Shown here piece by piece: positions 54,493 through 63,127 of a stretch of 64,000 bases of DNA (positions within the stretch are counted from its first letter, which is position 1; the number at the start of each line of letters is the position of its first letter). Below the pieces are notes generated by a model. That model made no database searches and had not been told where the DNA came from. It saw only the letters and a program-made list of their open reading frames with translations. The stretch lies in the NCBI RefSeq assembly GCF_005503355.1, contig NZ_SCMK01000008.1, forward strand, positions 62,001-126,000, given 5' to 3'. This DNA is from Sphingomonas sp. 1F27F7B. GTDB taxonomy: Bacteria; Pseudomonadota; Alphaproteobacteria; Sphingomonadales; Sphingomonadaceae. Position numbers and translations under genes: made by a program.

Positions 54493-55955
54493 GCCTCGCG
54501 CACCCGCAGCGTCGCCAGCGCCGCCAGCCCCATCACCGCGGCGGCGATCGCCATCGTCCAGATCGGCTCGCCCGGGAACAGGTGGCGCATCACCGTGCCG
54601 ATCACCGTGGCGACGAGCAGCTGGGGGATGACGATGAAGACGTTGAACAGGCCCATGTACACGCCGAGCTTGGCCTGGGGCAGCGCCGAGGCGAGGATCG
54701 CATAGGGCATGGCGAGGATCGAGGCCCAGGCGATGCCGATCCCGATCTCGGCGGCGAGCAGCAGGTTCGCGTCGCGGATCACCAGGAAGCTCGCATAGCC
54801 GAGCCCGCCGAGCGCCAGCGCGATCGCATGGGTGCGCACCTTGCCGACCCGCGCGGCCAGCGGGCGGAGCAGGAATAGCGCTGCGACCGTGGCCACGGCA
54901 TTGTAGGCGGCGAACAACATGCCCACCCAATTGCCTGCCGCATTATAGCCCGCGCTCGCCGGGTCGGGAGCGCGGAAGACATATTGCGCCACCACCGGCG
55001 TGGTATAGATCCACATGATGAACAGCGCCGACCAGCTGAAGAACTGGACGAGCGCCAGCCGCTTCATCACCGGCGGCATGCCCGAGAAATCGCCCATGAG
55101 ATCGCCGAGGATGCCCGCCCTGGTCACCGCGGTAATCATCCGGGCGAGGCCATAGGCGGCGAGCAGCCCGGCCAGCAGATAGAGTTCCTTCTCCAGCTCC
55201 AGCGCAAAGACCAGCGCGCCGAGCGCCGCGCCGCCGACCAGCCAGGGCAGGCCCGCGCCGATCGTGGCGGGCGGGGCCGGATGCGCGGCGGGCGCCGCCT
55301 CGCCGTCGAACGCCGCGATCTCATCGGGCGAATATTCACGGGTGGTGAACACGGTCCACAGCACGGCGAGCAGCAGCGCCGCGCCGCCCAGATAGAAGCT
55401 CCAGCGCACTGTATCAGGCAGGCCGCCGCCCGCCGCGACATTGGACACGCCGAACCGGTCGAGCAGGAACGGCGTGGCCGATCCGATCACCGCGCCGGCG
55501 CCGATGAACGCCGTCTGGATCGCATAGCCGGCCGTGTGCTGGCTCTTGTCGAGCATGTCGCCCACGAATGCGCGGAACGGCTCCATCGAGACGTTGAGCG
55601 AGGCGTCGAGCACCCAGAGCAACAGCGCCGCGGCGAGCAGCACCGGCGCATTGGGCATGGCGAACAGCGCCAGCGTCGCCAGCACCGCGCCGGCCAGGAA
55701 ATAGGGGCGGCGCCGGCCCAGACGGCCCCAGGTCCGGTCCGAATAATGGCCGATGACCGGCTGGACGAGCAGCCCGGTCAGCGGGGCGGCGATCCACAGC
55801 AGCGGGAGGTTGTCGATGCTCTCGCCCAGCGACTGGAAGACGCGACTCATGTTCGCGTTCTGCAGCGCGAAGCCGATCTGGATGCCGAGGAAGCCGAAGC
55901 TGATGTTCCACAGCCCGGCGAACCCCTGGCGCGGCCGCCCCCCGGCTGAAGTCAC
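54489..55955 (-). CDS. MFS sugar transporter of the alpha-glucan operon (MalY-like)
   Basis: The 488-residue protein has 12 membrane helices with [37 protein letters not shown] and [19 protein letters not shown], typical of the SLC45-like sucrose/maltose symporter group. Caulobacter MalY, the inner-membrane maltose transporter, belongs to this type. It lies last in a run of alpha-glucan genes and overlaps the GH97 gene by ATGA. It should import maltose or glucose released in the periplasm. Confidence 0.88.
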   Translation of the reverse strand: MTSAGGRPRQGFAGLWNISFGFLGIQIGFALQNANMSRVFQSLGESIDNLPLLWIAAPLTGLLVQPVIGHYSDRTWGRLGRRRPYFLAGAVLATLALFAMPNAPVLLAAALLLWVLDASLNVSMEPFRAFVGDMLDKSQHTAGYAIQTAFIGAGAVIGSATPFLLDRFGVSNVAAGGGLPDTVRWSFYLGGAALLLAVLWTVFTTREYSPDEIAAFDGEAAPAAHPAPPATIGAGLPWLVGGAALGALVFALELEKELYLLAGLLAAYGLARMITAVTRAGILGDLMGDFSGMPPVMKRLALVQFFSWSALFIMWIYTTPVVAQYVFRAPDPASAGYNAAGNWVGMLFAAYNAVATVAALFLLRPLAARVGKVRTHAIALALGGLGYASFLVIRDANLLLAAEIGIGIAWASILAMPYAILASALPQAKLGVYMGLFNVFIVIPQLLVATVIGTVMRHLFPGEPIWTMAIAAAVMGLAALATLRVREA

Positions 55956-58033
55956 CGGCGGCGCGCCTTGGCGGCCGGCGCGACGAAGCGGATCGCCTCG
56001 CCGCCGCCCGGTGCCAGCGCGATCGTCAGCGTGTCGCCCTTCTGCACCGGCCTGCTCTCGATCGTGATCGAATGGCGGGCCGCGGTGCGATAGTCGGCGC
56101 CGGGGCCGTCGCGATAGATCTCGGCGACATAGGTCTTGCCCGCATCGAGGAAGTCGAGCGTCACCACCGAGCTGCGCGCCTGCTCGTCGCCCACCGCGCC
56201 GAGATACCAGTCGTCGCTGCCCCTCGCCTTGCGGGCGATCGTCGCATAATCGCCCACTTCGCCGTTCAGCACGCGAGTGTCGCTCCAGTCGGTCGGCACG
56301 TCGCGGATGAACTTCATCTCGCGCGGATATCTGGCATAGGTCTCGGGCGTGTCGGCGACCATCACCACCGGCGAATAGAGCACGACGTAGAGCGCCAGCT
56401 GCTTGGCGATGGTCGACTGGATGTCGGAATCGTTCGAACCCTTGAGGCTGAGCACGCCGGGGGTGAAGTCCATCGGCCCGCCCATCAGCTGGGTGAACAC
56501 CAGATTGGCCTCATGCTCGGGCGGGTTCTTGCCGTCCCAGCTGTTATATTCCATCCCGCGTCCGCCCTCGCGCGCGACCCAGTTGGGCCAGGTGCGGCGC
56601 AGGCCGGTGTCCTTCACCGGCTCATGGCTGTCGATCGCGACATGATATTTGGCCGCGGTCTGCACGACGCGCAGATAGTGGTTCACCATCCACTGCCCCT
56701 CATGCCATTCGCGGTGCTGGGTGCCGTCGGCGTCGGTACGCTCGATCTCGCCGGCATCGGTCACATAGCCGGTCTTCACCACCGGGATGCCGTGATCGCG
56801 GGCATAGCCGAAGGCGCGGTCGAGCTGGCCGTCATAATGGCTGGCCGATCCGCCGGTCTCGTTATGGCCGATCAGATAGACGCCCTTCGACTTGGCGTAG
56901 CGCTGCAGCGCGACGGCGTCGAAATCCTCGGTCGGCTGGTCGAAGTTCATGTCCTTGCCGTTGCCGAACCAGTCGCCGTCCCAGCCGACGTTCCAGCCCT
57001 CGACCAGCACCCCGGGGATGCCGTTGGCCGAAGCGAAATCGATATAGCGCTTCACATTGGCGGTGGTGGCGCCGTGCCGGGGGCCGCGCGACCAGGTCCA
57101 TTTGCCGGTGATCATGTTCCACCAGACGCCGGCGAACTTGCCCGGCTTGATCCAGGAAACGTCGCCCAGCTTGTTCGGCTCGTTGAGGTTGAGCGTCATC
57201 CGGCTGGCATAATAGAGACCGGCCGCATCGTCGGCGATCGCCAGGGTGCGCCAGGGCGTCGAGAAGCCCGCATCGCGCGACACCTTGGGCGCGGCCGAGC
57301 CAGGCGTGAGCGACGCAATGAAGACATTGCCCTGCTCGCGGCGCAGGTTCATCCCGGCATAGTCGATCAGCGCGGCCTCGTGCACCGCGACATGCGTGCC
57401 GCTGGCCAGCTTGATCGTCATCACCGTCTGCGCGGTGCCGACCGCGTCGAGCGGGGTCTTGTTGTAGAGATATTCCTCGCGGTTCCACAGATAGGCCGGC
57501 TTCCACCAGGCGGTGCCGGACTCGGCAAAGGCGAACTCGGTCAGCTCGTCGGCGATGTTGACGCGCTTCAGATTGGGCTGGGCGGGCAAGGTGTAGCGGA
57601 AGCCGACGCCGTCATCGAAGATGCGGAAGGTGACGTCCATCTCGCGCTGGAGATCCTTCTTTTCGCGCAACCGGACAGTCATCTCGTTATGGTTGTCGCG
57701 GATGGCGCTCCACTCGCCGAAGGGCTGGTTCCAGCTCGCGTCGGACGTGTCGCGCATCGTCTCCACCAGCGCCATGTTGCGGTCCATCTTGGGCGCGTCG
57801 GTGAAGAGGAAGCCGAGCCGGCTGTCGGTGAGCAGCGGCTTGCCGGCGCGCTGCACGGCATAGCTCGCCCGCCCCTCGCCATCGATGCTGACCGTCACGG
57901 TGATCCTGCCGTCGGGCGATGCGGCGCGGGCGACGACATTGCCCTCCAGCTTCTGCGACAGATCATCCTGCGCGAGCGCGGGCGGCGCGAAGGTGACGGC
58001 GGCGAGCGCGAGAGTGAGGGGGGCGAGCTTCAT
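55952..58033 (-). CDS. GH97 alpha-glucosidase (SusB-like), exported
   Basis: A 693-residue GH97 enzyme with a signal peptide (ending ALAQ, about 22). An N-terminal beta-sandwich leads to a TIM barrel with VEGWNVGWDGDWF near 345, and AIDSHEPVKDTGLRRTWPNW near 465 and GGRGMEYN near 490, which carry the Glu residues of the inverting SusB subgroup. It releases glucose from maltodextrins in the periplasm. It overlaps the transporter gene and follows the GH13 gene by nine bases. Confidence 0.93.
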   Translation of the reverse strand: MKLAPLTLALAAVTFAPPALAQDDLSQKLEGNVVARAASPDGRITVTVSIDGEGRASYAVQRAGKPLLTDSRLGFLFTDAPKMDRNMALVETMRDTSDASWNQPFGEWSAIRDNHNEMTVRLREKKDLQREMDVTFRIFDDGVGFRYTLPAQPNLKRVNIADELTEFAFAESGTAWWKPAYLWNREEYLYNKTPLDAVGTAQTVMTIKLASGTHVAVHEAALIDYAGMNLRREQGNVFIASLTPGSAAPKVSRDAGFSTPWRTLAIADDAAGLYYASRMTLNLNEPNKLGDVSWIKPGKFAGVWWNMITGKWTWSRGPRHGATTANVKRYIDFASANGIPGVLVEGWNVGWDGDWFGNGKDMNFDQPTEDFDAVALQRYAKSKGVYLIGHNETGGSASHYDGQLDRAFGYARDHGIPVVKTGYVTDAGEIERTDADGTQHREWHEGQWMVNHYLRVVQTAAKYHVAIDSHEPVKDTGLRRTWPNWVAREGGRGMEYNSWDGKNPPEHEANLVFTQLMGGPMDFTPGVLSLKGSNDSDIQSTIAKQLALYVVLYSPVVMVADTPETYARYPREMKFIRDVPTDWSDTRVLNGEVGDYATIARKARGSDDWYLGAVGDEQARSSVVTLDFLDAGKTYVAEIYRDGPGADYRTAARHSITIESRPVQKGDTLTIALAPGGGEAIRFVAPAAKARRR

Positions 58034-58042
58034 GGTTTCTCC

Positions 58043-59662
58043 TCAGGCTTCGTAGCGGGCGATCAGCCCGGAATGGGGTGCGAAAGTCCAGCCGCCGACG
58101 CTGCCGGTAGCGAGCAGGACGCGCCAGCGCCCCGCCTCCCCGGGCGTCCAATACTGCACGGCATCGCCCAGGTTGAACAGGCAGAGCAAGCGCTCGCCCT
58201 CCGCTTCGCGCTCGAAGGCGAGCAGTTCGCCCGGCGCATCGAGGAAGACGATGTCGCCGGTGCGCAGCGCGGGCGAGGCGCCGCGCAGCGCCAGCGCCCG
58301 GCGCGTCCAGGCGAGCAGCGACGCCGGATCGCCATCCTGCACGTCCACCGCCAGCGCGGCATGGTTGGGGCCGAGCGGCAGCCAGGGCTTGCCGCTGGTG
58401 AAGCCGAGCTCGGGTGCCGCCGCCGACCAGGGCATCGGCGTGCGGGCGCCGTCGCGCGACAGGGTGCGCGGCCAGTTGGCGATCGCCTCGGGATCCCGCA
58501 GCGCCTCGAACGGGATCTCGACCTGGTCGAGCCCCAGCTCCTCGCCATAATAGAGGAAGATGTTGCCGCGCAGCGCCGCGAGCAGCAGCATCTTCATCCG
58601 CGCGAATGCATCCGCGTCGCCGGGCCCGGCCCAGCGCGACACGGCGCGCGGCGCGTCGTGATTCTCGAACGCCCAGCTCGGCCAGCTGCCGCCGGCCGGC
58701 CAGTTACGCAACGCCTCGCGCACGCCCGCCGCCGTCAGGCGGGCGGCATAGAGGAAGTCGAAGCCATAGGCGGTGTTCAGCCGGTTGTTGCCCGCGGTGA
58801 ACAGCTTCATCTCGCGATCCGCATCGGCGCCGCCCACTTCGGCGACAGTGAAGCGATCGGGATATTCGTCGAACACGCCGCGCAGCCGCTCGAGAAAGCC
58901 GGGGATATCGGCATGGCTCTGATTGTAGATGTGGCGCTGGAAATCGAACGGGCGCGTCCGCGGCGTGCCGTCGTCGGGCGCCGGCGGATTGTCGCGGAAC
59001 CGGGGATCGTGCATCGAGAAGTTGATCGCATCGATGCGGAACCCGTCCACGCCGCGATCGAGCCAGAAGCGCGTGATCGCGAGCAGCTCCGCCTGCACCT
59101 CGGGATGGTGGCAGTTGAGCTGGGGCTGCTCCTTCAGGAAATTGTGCAGATAATATTGGCCGCGCCGCGCGTCCCAGGTCCAGGCCGGGCCGCCGAAGAC
59201 CGATTGCCAGTTGGTGGGCGGCGAGCCCTCCGGCTTCGCATCGTGCCAGACATACCAGTCGGCCTTGGGATTGTCGCGGCTGGCGCGGCTCTCGACGAAC
59301 CAGGCATGCTGATCCGACGTGTGCGCCCAGACCTGATCGATCAGCACGCGCAGCCCCAGCGCATGCGCGCGGGCGATCAGCGCGTCGAAATCGGCGAGCG
59401 TGCCGAAGATCGGATCGACGTCGCGGTAATCGGCCACGTCATAGCCGAAATCGGCCATCGGGCTCTTGAAGAAGGGCGAAAGCCAGATCGCATCTACGCC
59501 AAGGCTGGCGATGTGATCGAGCCGCGCAGTGATGCCCGGCAGGTCGCCGATACCGTCGCCGTTCGAATCGAAGAAGCTGCGGGGATAGATCTGATAGATG
59601 GCCGCGCCCCGCCACCAGGGCTGCGCATTCCGGGATTCCGCTTTCGCGGCAAGCTGGTTCAC
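58043..59662 (-). CDS. GH13 alpha-glucosidase (oligo-1,6/alpha-1,4 type)
   Basis: About 539 residues without a signal peptide, so cytoplasmic. The four GH13 regions are visible: DQVWAHTSDQHAWF, GFRIDAINF (nucleophile Asp about 208), AEVGGAD (acid Glu about 273) and ENHDAPR (about 335). DQVWAHTSDQHAWF is typical of the GH13_23/17 group. It cleaves maltose or isomaltose after import. GTG at 59662 overlaps the amylase stop (GTGA) with GGAG eight bases before it. Confidence 0.93.
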   Translation of the reverse strand: MNQLAAKAESRNAQPWWRGAAIYQIYPRSFFDSNGDGIGDLPGITARLDHIASLGVDAIWLSPFFKSPMADFGYDVADYRDVDPIFGTLADFDALIARAHALGLRVLIDQVWAHTSDQHAWFVESRASRDNPKADWYVWHDAKPEGSPPTNWQSVFGGPAWTWDARRGQYYLHNFLKEQPQLNCHHPEVQAELLAITRFWLDRGVDGFRIDAINFSMHDPRFRDNPPAPDDGTPRTRPFDFQRHIYNQSHADIPGFLERLRGVFDEYPDRFTVAEVGGADADREMKLFTAGNNRLNTAYGFDFLYAARLTAAGVREALRNWPAGGSWPSWAFENHDAPRAVSRWAGPGDADAFARMKMLLLAALRGNIFLYYGEELGLDQVEIPFEALRDPEAIANWPRTLSRDGARTPMPWSAAAPELGFTSGKPWLPLGPNHAALAVDVQDGDPASLLAWTRRALALRGASPALRTGDIVFLDAPGELLAFEREAEGERLLCLFNLGDAVQYWTPGEAGRWRVLLATGSVGGWTFAPHSGLIARYEA

Positions 59663-61572
59663 GGTTTCGTCTCCGCCGCGCACACCGCATATCCGAGCGG
59701 CGGCAGGGTGATGGTAAGGGAGCCAGGAGCACTGGCCGTGGCGGCGCAGCTTCCGGCAAGCGGATGGAAATGGGTGGAGCGCACCTCGACCTGGACCTGA
59801 CGAGTCAGCGGCTCGGCCGCGGTATTGAAGGCGAGCAGCACTTCGGCCCCGGTAGCCGGATCGAAGCGCGAAAGGGCGAGCAGGCCTGGCTTGTCCTCGC
59901 GGGCGCGCAGCAGCTGGCGACCGCGGGTGAGCGCCGGGGTGGCGGTGCGGAGGCGCGCCAGCGCGGCGATCTCGCGGAAGATCGGATGGCTCTCGTCGAA
60001 GCGCGGCGTGGCGGTGGTGGCGTCGGTGCCCACCAGCTTGCGGGCGTTATAGGCCGCGACCTTGCTGCCGAACTGGTCCTCGCGCGCATCGACGTCGATC
60101 GCGCCGCCGGCGAAACCCTGTTCGTCGCCGGCATAGATGGTCGGCACCCCGCGCAGCATGAGCAGCAGCGCGTTGGAGAGCAGCACGCGCCGGAGCACTT
60201 CGTCCTCGCTCGCCTGGGGAAAGGCCTTGCGGACGAACCAGGCGAAGCGGCCATTGTCGTGGTTGCCGGTGAAGGTCGGCAGCATCGCGGCGGTCCCGGC
60301 GCCGCCCGCATAGAGCACATCCCCGTCGAACAGCTTCTCGAACACATCGGTGCCCTTGGTCCCGGCAACGCTGTCGAGCACTGCCTGGCGAAAGGCGAAA
60401 TCGAGCACCGAGGGCAATCCGGCGGTGATCGAATAGCTCGCCTGGGTGGCCGGATCGGCGACTTCGCCGAAGATGTGGAAATTCGGGATGCCCTTCGCCC
60501 TGGCCCGCCCCAGCATCGCGGGAACGAAGCCCTGCCAGAATTCGGGGTTCACGTGGCGGGCGGTGTCGATGCGGAAACCGTCGACGCCGAACCGGTCGAT
60601 CCAGCTGCCATAGATGTCGATCATGCCGGCGAGCACGCGCGGATTCTCGGTCATCAGGTCGTCGAGCCCGATGAAATCCCCCATGGTCGAATTCTCGCCG
60701 GCGAAGGTCGAGTCGCCGCGATTGTGATAGTAGATCGGATCGTTGAGCCAGGCGGGATGCTTGGCCGCCTTCTCCGCCTCGGGGACGAAAGGCGTATAGG
60801 CGTAGCCCGGATCGGTCAGCTTCGCGAAATTCTCAGCCGTCTGGACCGCATCGCCCGCGAAGCCCGGATTGATCGGCGCGCCGCTCACGCCGCCGCGGCG
60901 CTGATAGGGATAGTCCGCCCGGCCGCGATAGGGGCAGGCGCTCGCGCCCACGCACTCGCGATACTGGATCACATCGGCCGTGTGGTTGGCGACGATGTCC
61001 ATATATACCTTCATGCCCCGGGCATGCGCGGCGTCGACCAGCGCCTTGAACGCCGCATCGGTGCCGAAATGCGGATCGACATGGGTGAAATCGGTGATCC
61101 AATAGCCGTGATAGCCCGCGCTCTGCTGGCCCGGCCCGCCCTGGACCGGCTTGTTCACGAAGATCGGCGCCACCCAGATCGCCGTGATGCCGAGCGCCTG
61201 GAGATAGGGCAGCTTCGCCGTCAGCCCCTGAAGGTCGCCGCCATGATAATAGCGCGCGTCGCCGGGATCGAAGCCGGTCCTGCCGCGATCGCCGGCCAGC
61301 CCGCCGCGATCGTTCGACGGATCGCCATTGGCGAAGCGATCGGGCAGGACGAAATAGATCACTTCGTCCTGCGGCAGGCGCGCGCGGAAATCCTGCGCGG
61401 CGGCGGGCGCCGCGGACAGGAGCGCAAGGGCGAGAGCGGTTCCCCGGCAAAGGCCGGGGCCCAGTTTCGGCGCAGCGGGAGAGGTAGCCTTCCCCATCGA
61501 ACGACATGGCAACTGGGCCCCGGCCTTCGCCGGGGAGCAAATTTGCCGGATATTGCGCCAGCGGATTTTCAT
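59659..61572 (-). CDS. Exported GH13 alpha-amylase with repeat-interrupted signal peptide
   Basis: About 637 residues. The core has IYFVLPDRF, DIVANHT, GFRIDTARHV (nucleophile about 333), FGEVAD and GNHDNGR, and a C-terminal beta domain. It should attack starch or long maltodextrin outside the cytoplasm. ATG at 61572 overlaps the halogenase-like stop (ATGA); the frame is open a little further, but this overlap decides the start. The N-terminus is odd: basic MKIRWRNIRQIC, then 32 residues made by a palindromic repeat (SPAKAGAQ...), then the hydrophobic TALALALLSAAPAAAQ. Without the insert the two parts make a normal signal peptide. Confidence 0.92.
   Translation of the reverse strand: MKIRWRNIRQICSPAKAGAQLPCRSMGKATSPAAPKLGPGLCRGTALALALLSAAPAAAQDFRARLPQDEVIYFVLPDRFANGDPSNDRGGLAGDRGRTGFDPGDARYYHGGDLQGLTAKLPYLQALGITAIWVAPIFVNKPVQGGPGQQSAGYHGYWITDFTHVDPHFGTDAAFKALVDAAHARGMKVYMDIVANHTADVIQYRECVGASACPYRGRADYPYQRRGGVSGAPINPGFAGDAVQTAENFAKLTDPGYAYTPFVPEAEKAAKHPAWLNDPIYYHNRGDSTFAGENSTMGDFIGLDDLMTENPRVLAGMIDIYGSWIDRFGVDGFRIDTARHVNPEFWQGFVPAMLGRARAKGIPNFHIFGEVADPATQASYSITAGLPSVLDFAFRQAVLDSVAGTKGTDVFEKLFDGDVLYAGGAGTAAMLPTFTGNHDNGRFAWFVRKAFPQASEDEVLRRVLLSNALLLMLRGVPTIYAGDEQGFAGGAIDVDAREDQFGSKVAAYNARKLVGTDATTATPRFDESHPIFREIAALARLRTATPALTRGRQLLRAREDKPGLLALSRFDPATGAEVLLAFNTAAEPLTRQVQVEVRSTHFHPLAGSCAATASAPGSLTITLPPLGYAVCAAETKP
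61442..61535. repeat. Palindromic repeat inserted in the amylase signal peptide
   Basis: CCCCGGCAAAGGCCGGGG plus CCCAGTT at 61442-61466 pairs with AACTGGG plus CCCCGGCCTTCGCCGGGG at 61511-61535: 24 of 25 bases match, with a 44-base middle. The translated product SPAKAGAQ is a familiar mark of such repeats. It lies wholly in codons 13-44 of the amylase and keeps the frame. Confidence 0.8.
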
Positions 61573-63071
61573 GCCGCCACCCCCGCGCAATGCTGCGCCA
61601 CATAGGCGGCGTGATCGGACATCTGGCCGACTTCACGCGCGTTCAACAGTTCGATCAATTCGAGATACTCCGCGATCTGCTCGCGCGGCGGCGCATCGGC
61701 GAGCGGGTGGTGGCCGGCGGCTGCGATCCCCTGCCCGGCCAATAGCTGGAGCCAGGCGACTTCGCTGAACAGATCCGCTTCGCCGCGCACGATCCGCCCC
61801 GCGTCGCGCCACAGCGCGATCTTGTGGCTAAGCCCGTCCGGCAGCGCCGCGGCGCGCCGCGCGGCCCAGAAGGGCTCGTCCCGGTCGTTCGCCCAATAGT
61901 GCAGCACCAGGAAGTCGCGAATGCGATCATATTCCAGGTGCGTCTGGCGATCATATTCGTCGCGCTGCACCTGGGAGGCACGGCGCCCGGGAAGCAGCTT
62001 GAGGATCCGCTCGATCGCCGACTGGATCATGTGGATGCTGGTCGATTCGAGCGGCTCGAGGAAGCCGCTGGCGAGGCCCAGCGCGATCACGTTGCGCTTC
62101 CAGAAGCCACGGCGCTTGCCCGCGGTGAAACGGAGCGGCCGGGGATCGGCCAGCGCCGGCCCGTCCAGGCCGGCGAGCAGCCGTGCCGCCGCTTCGTCGT
62201 CCGAGAGACAGGCGCTGGCATAGACGATGCCGTTGCCGGTGCGGTGCTGGAGCGGGATACGCCACTGCCAGCCGGCGCCGTGCGCCGTGGCACGGGTATA
62301 GGGCGTGAACTCCCGGGCGCGCTCGGAAGGCACGGCCATGGCGCGGTCGCAGGGAAGCAGGTCGCTCCAGGCCGCGAAGCCGGTGCCCAGCGTCTCGCCG
62401 ATCAGCAGCGCGCGAAAGCCGGTGCAGTCGAGGAACAGGTCGCCCGCCACTTCGCGCTCGCCGTCGAGCCGCAATGCCTTGACGTCCCCGCTTTCGCCGT
62501 CGCGCTCGACCGCGACGATCCTGCCTTCCACCCGGGTGACGCCGCCGCTCACCGCCAGGCCACGCAGGAAGCGGGCATAGAGGCCGGCGTCGAAGTGGAA
62601 GGCATAGGGCATTTCGGGCAGCAGCTTCGCTGTCCGCGCGGGGCCCCGCTGCATCCGGTTCGCCAGCGCCGCCGCATTGTTGAGCGAATAGGCGCCGAGC
62701 GGCCGGGCAACGCCTTCGGCCATCCCGCGCAGCCAGCTGTGCTGAAAGGCGAGCAGCCCGTTCTCGCGGCCGACATCGCCAAAGGCGTGCATGTAGCGCC
62801 CGCCCTTCGTCCAGCCGACGAACTCGATGGCGAGCTTGAAGCTCGCCTGGGTGGCGGCCATGAACGCGTCTTCGTCGATGCCGAGGCTGGCGTTGAACAG
62901 CCGGATCTGGGGGATGGTCGCCTCGCCCACCCCGACCGTGCCGATCTCTTCGGATTCGACCAGGGTGATCCGGAAGCGAGGGCCCAGGAAGCGGGCAAAG
63001 GCGGCCGCGGCCATCCAGCCCGCGGTGCCGCCGCCGGCGATCACGATCCGGATCGGCTGCTCACTCTGCAC
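61569..63071 (-). CDS. FAD-dependent tryptophan-halogenase-like protein
   Basis: A 500-residue flavoprotein of the tryptophan halogenase family. The FAD motif GGGTAGWMAA lies at 13-22, Lys79 at the position of the catalytic Lys of PrnA/RebH, the flavin-halogenase motif WQWRIP at 268-273, and SGFLEPLESTSIH with Glu342 like the active-site Glu. All key residues are kept, so halogenation is chemically possible. Yet it sits between a TonB receptor and an amylase. Such genes recur in TonB-linked carbohydrate loci of related bacteria, where their substrate is unknown. Confidence 0.9.
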   Translation of the reverse strand: MQSEQPIRIVIAGGGTAGWMAAAAFARFLGPRFRITLVESEEIGTVGVGEATIPQIRLFNASLGIDEDAFMAATQASFKLAIEFVGWTKGGRYMHAFGDVGRENGLLAFQHSWLRGMAEGVARPLGAYSLNNAAALANRMQRGPARTAKLLPEMPYAFHFDAGLYARFLRGLAVSGGVTRVEGRIVAVERDGESGDVKALRLDGEREVAGDLFLDCTGFRALLIGETLGTGFAAWSDLLPCDRAMAVPSERAREFTPYTRATAHGAGWQWRIPLQHRTGNGIVYASACLSDDEAAARLLAGLDGPALADPRPLRFTAGKRRGFWKRNVIALGLASGFLEPLESTSIHMIQSAIERILKLLPGRRASQVQRDEYDRQTHLEYDRIRDFLVLHYWANDRDEPFWAARRAAALPDGLSHKIALWRDAGRIVRGEADLFSEVAWLQLLAGQGIAAAGHHPLADAPPREQIAEYLELIELLNAREVGQMSDHAAYVAQHCAGVAA

Positions 63072-63090
63072 GTCTGCCCCTCGATAACCG

Positions 63091-63116
63091 GCGGCCCGGC
63101 GCCGGGGCCGGGCCGC
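63091..63116 (-). promoter_or_regulatory. Intercistronic hairpin between TonB receptor and halogenase-like gene
   Basis: GCGGCCCGGC and GCCGGGCCGC form a perfect 10-bp stem with a 6-base loop in the 56-base gap. There is no T-run on the transcribed side beyond AAAT. It probably protects the receptor mRNA 3' end or limits readthrough, so that the receptor is made in excess. Confidence 0.55.
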
Positions 63117-63127
63117 ATTTCCACGCG

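Noticed and set aside
56072..59800. A 1242-codon open frame on the plus strand
   Set aside because: It is antisense to GH97, GH13 and amylase genes with intact catalytic motifs; the translation has no recognisable domain and biased composition.
61569..63071. Part of a halogenated natural-product cluster
   Set aside because: No synthase, NRPS, PKS or flavin reductase gene lies nearby; all neighbours serve alpha-glucan uptake and breakdown.
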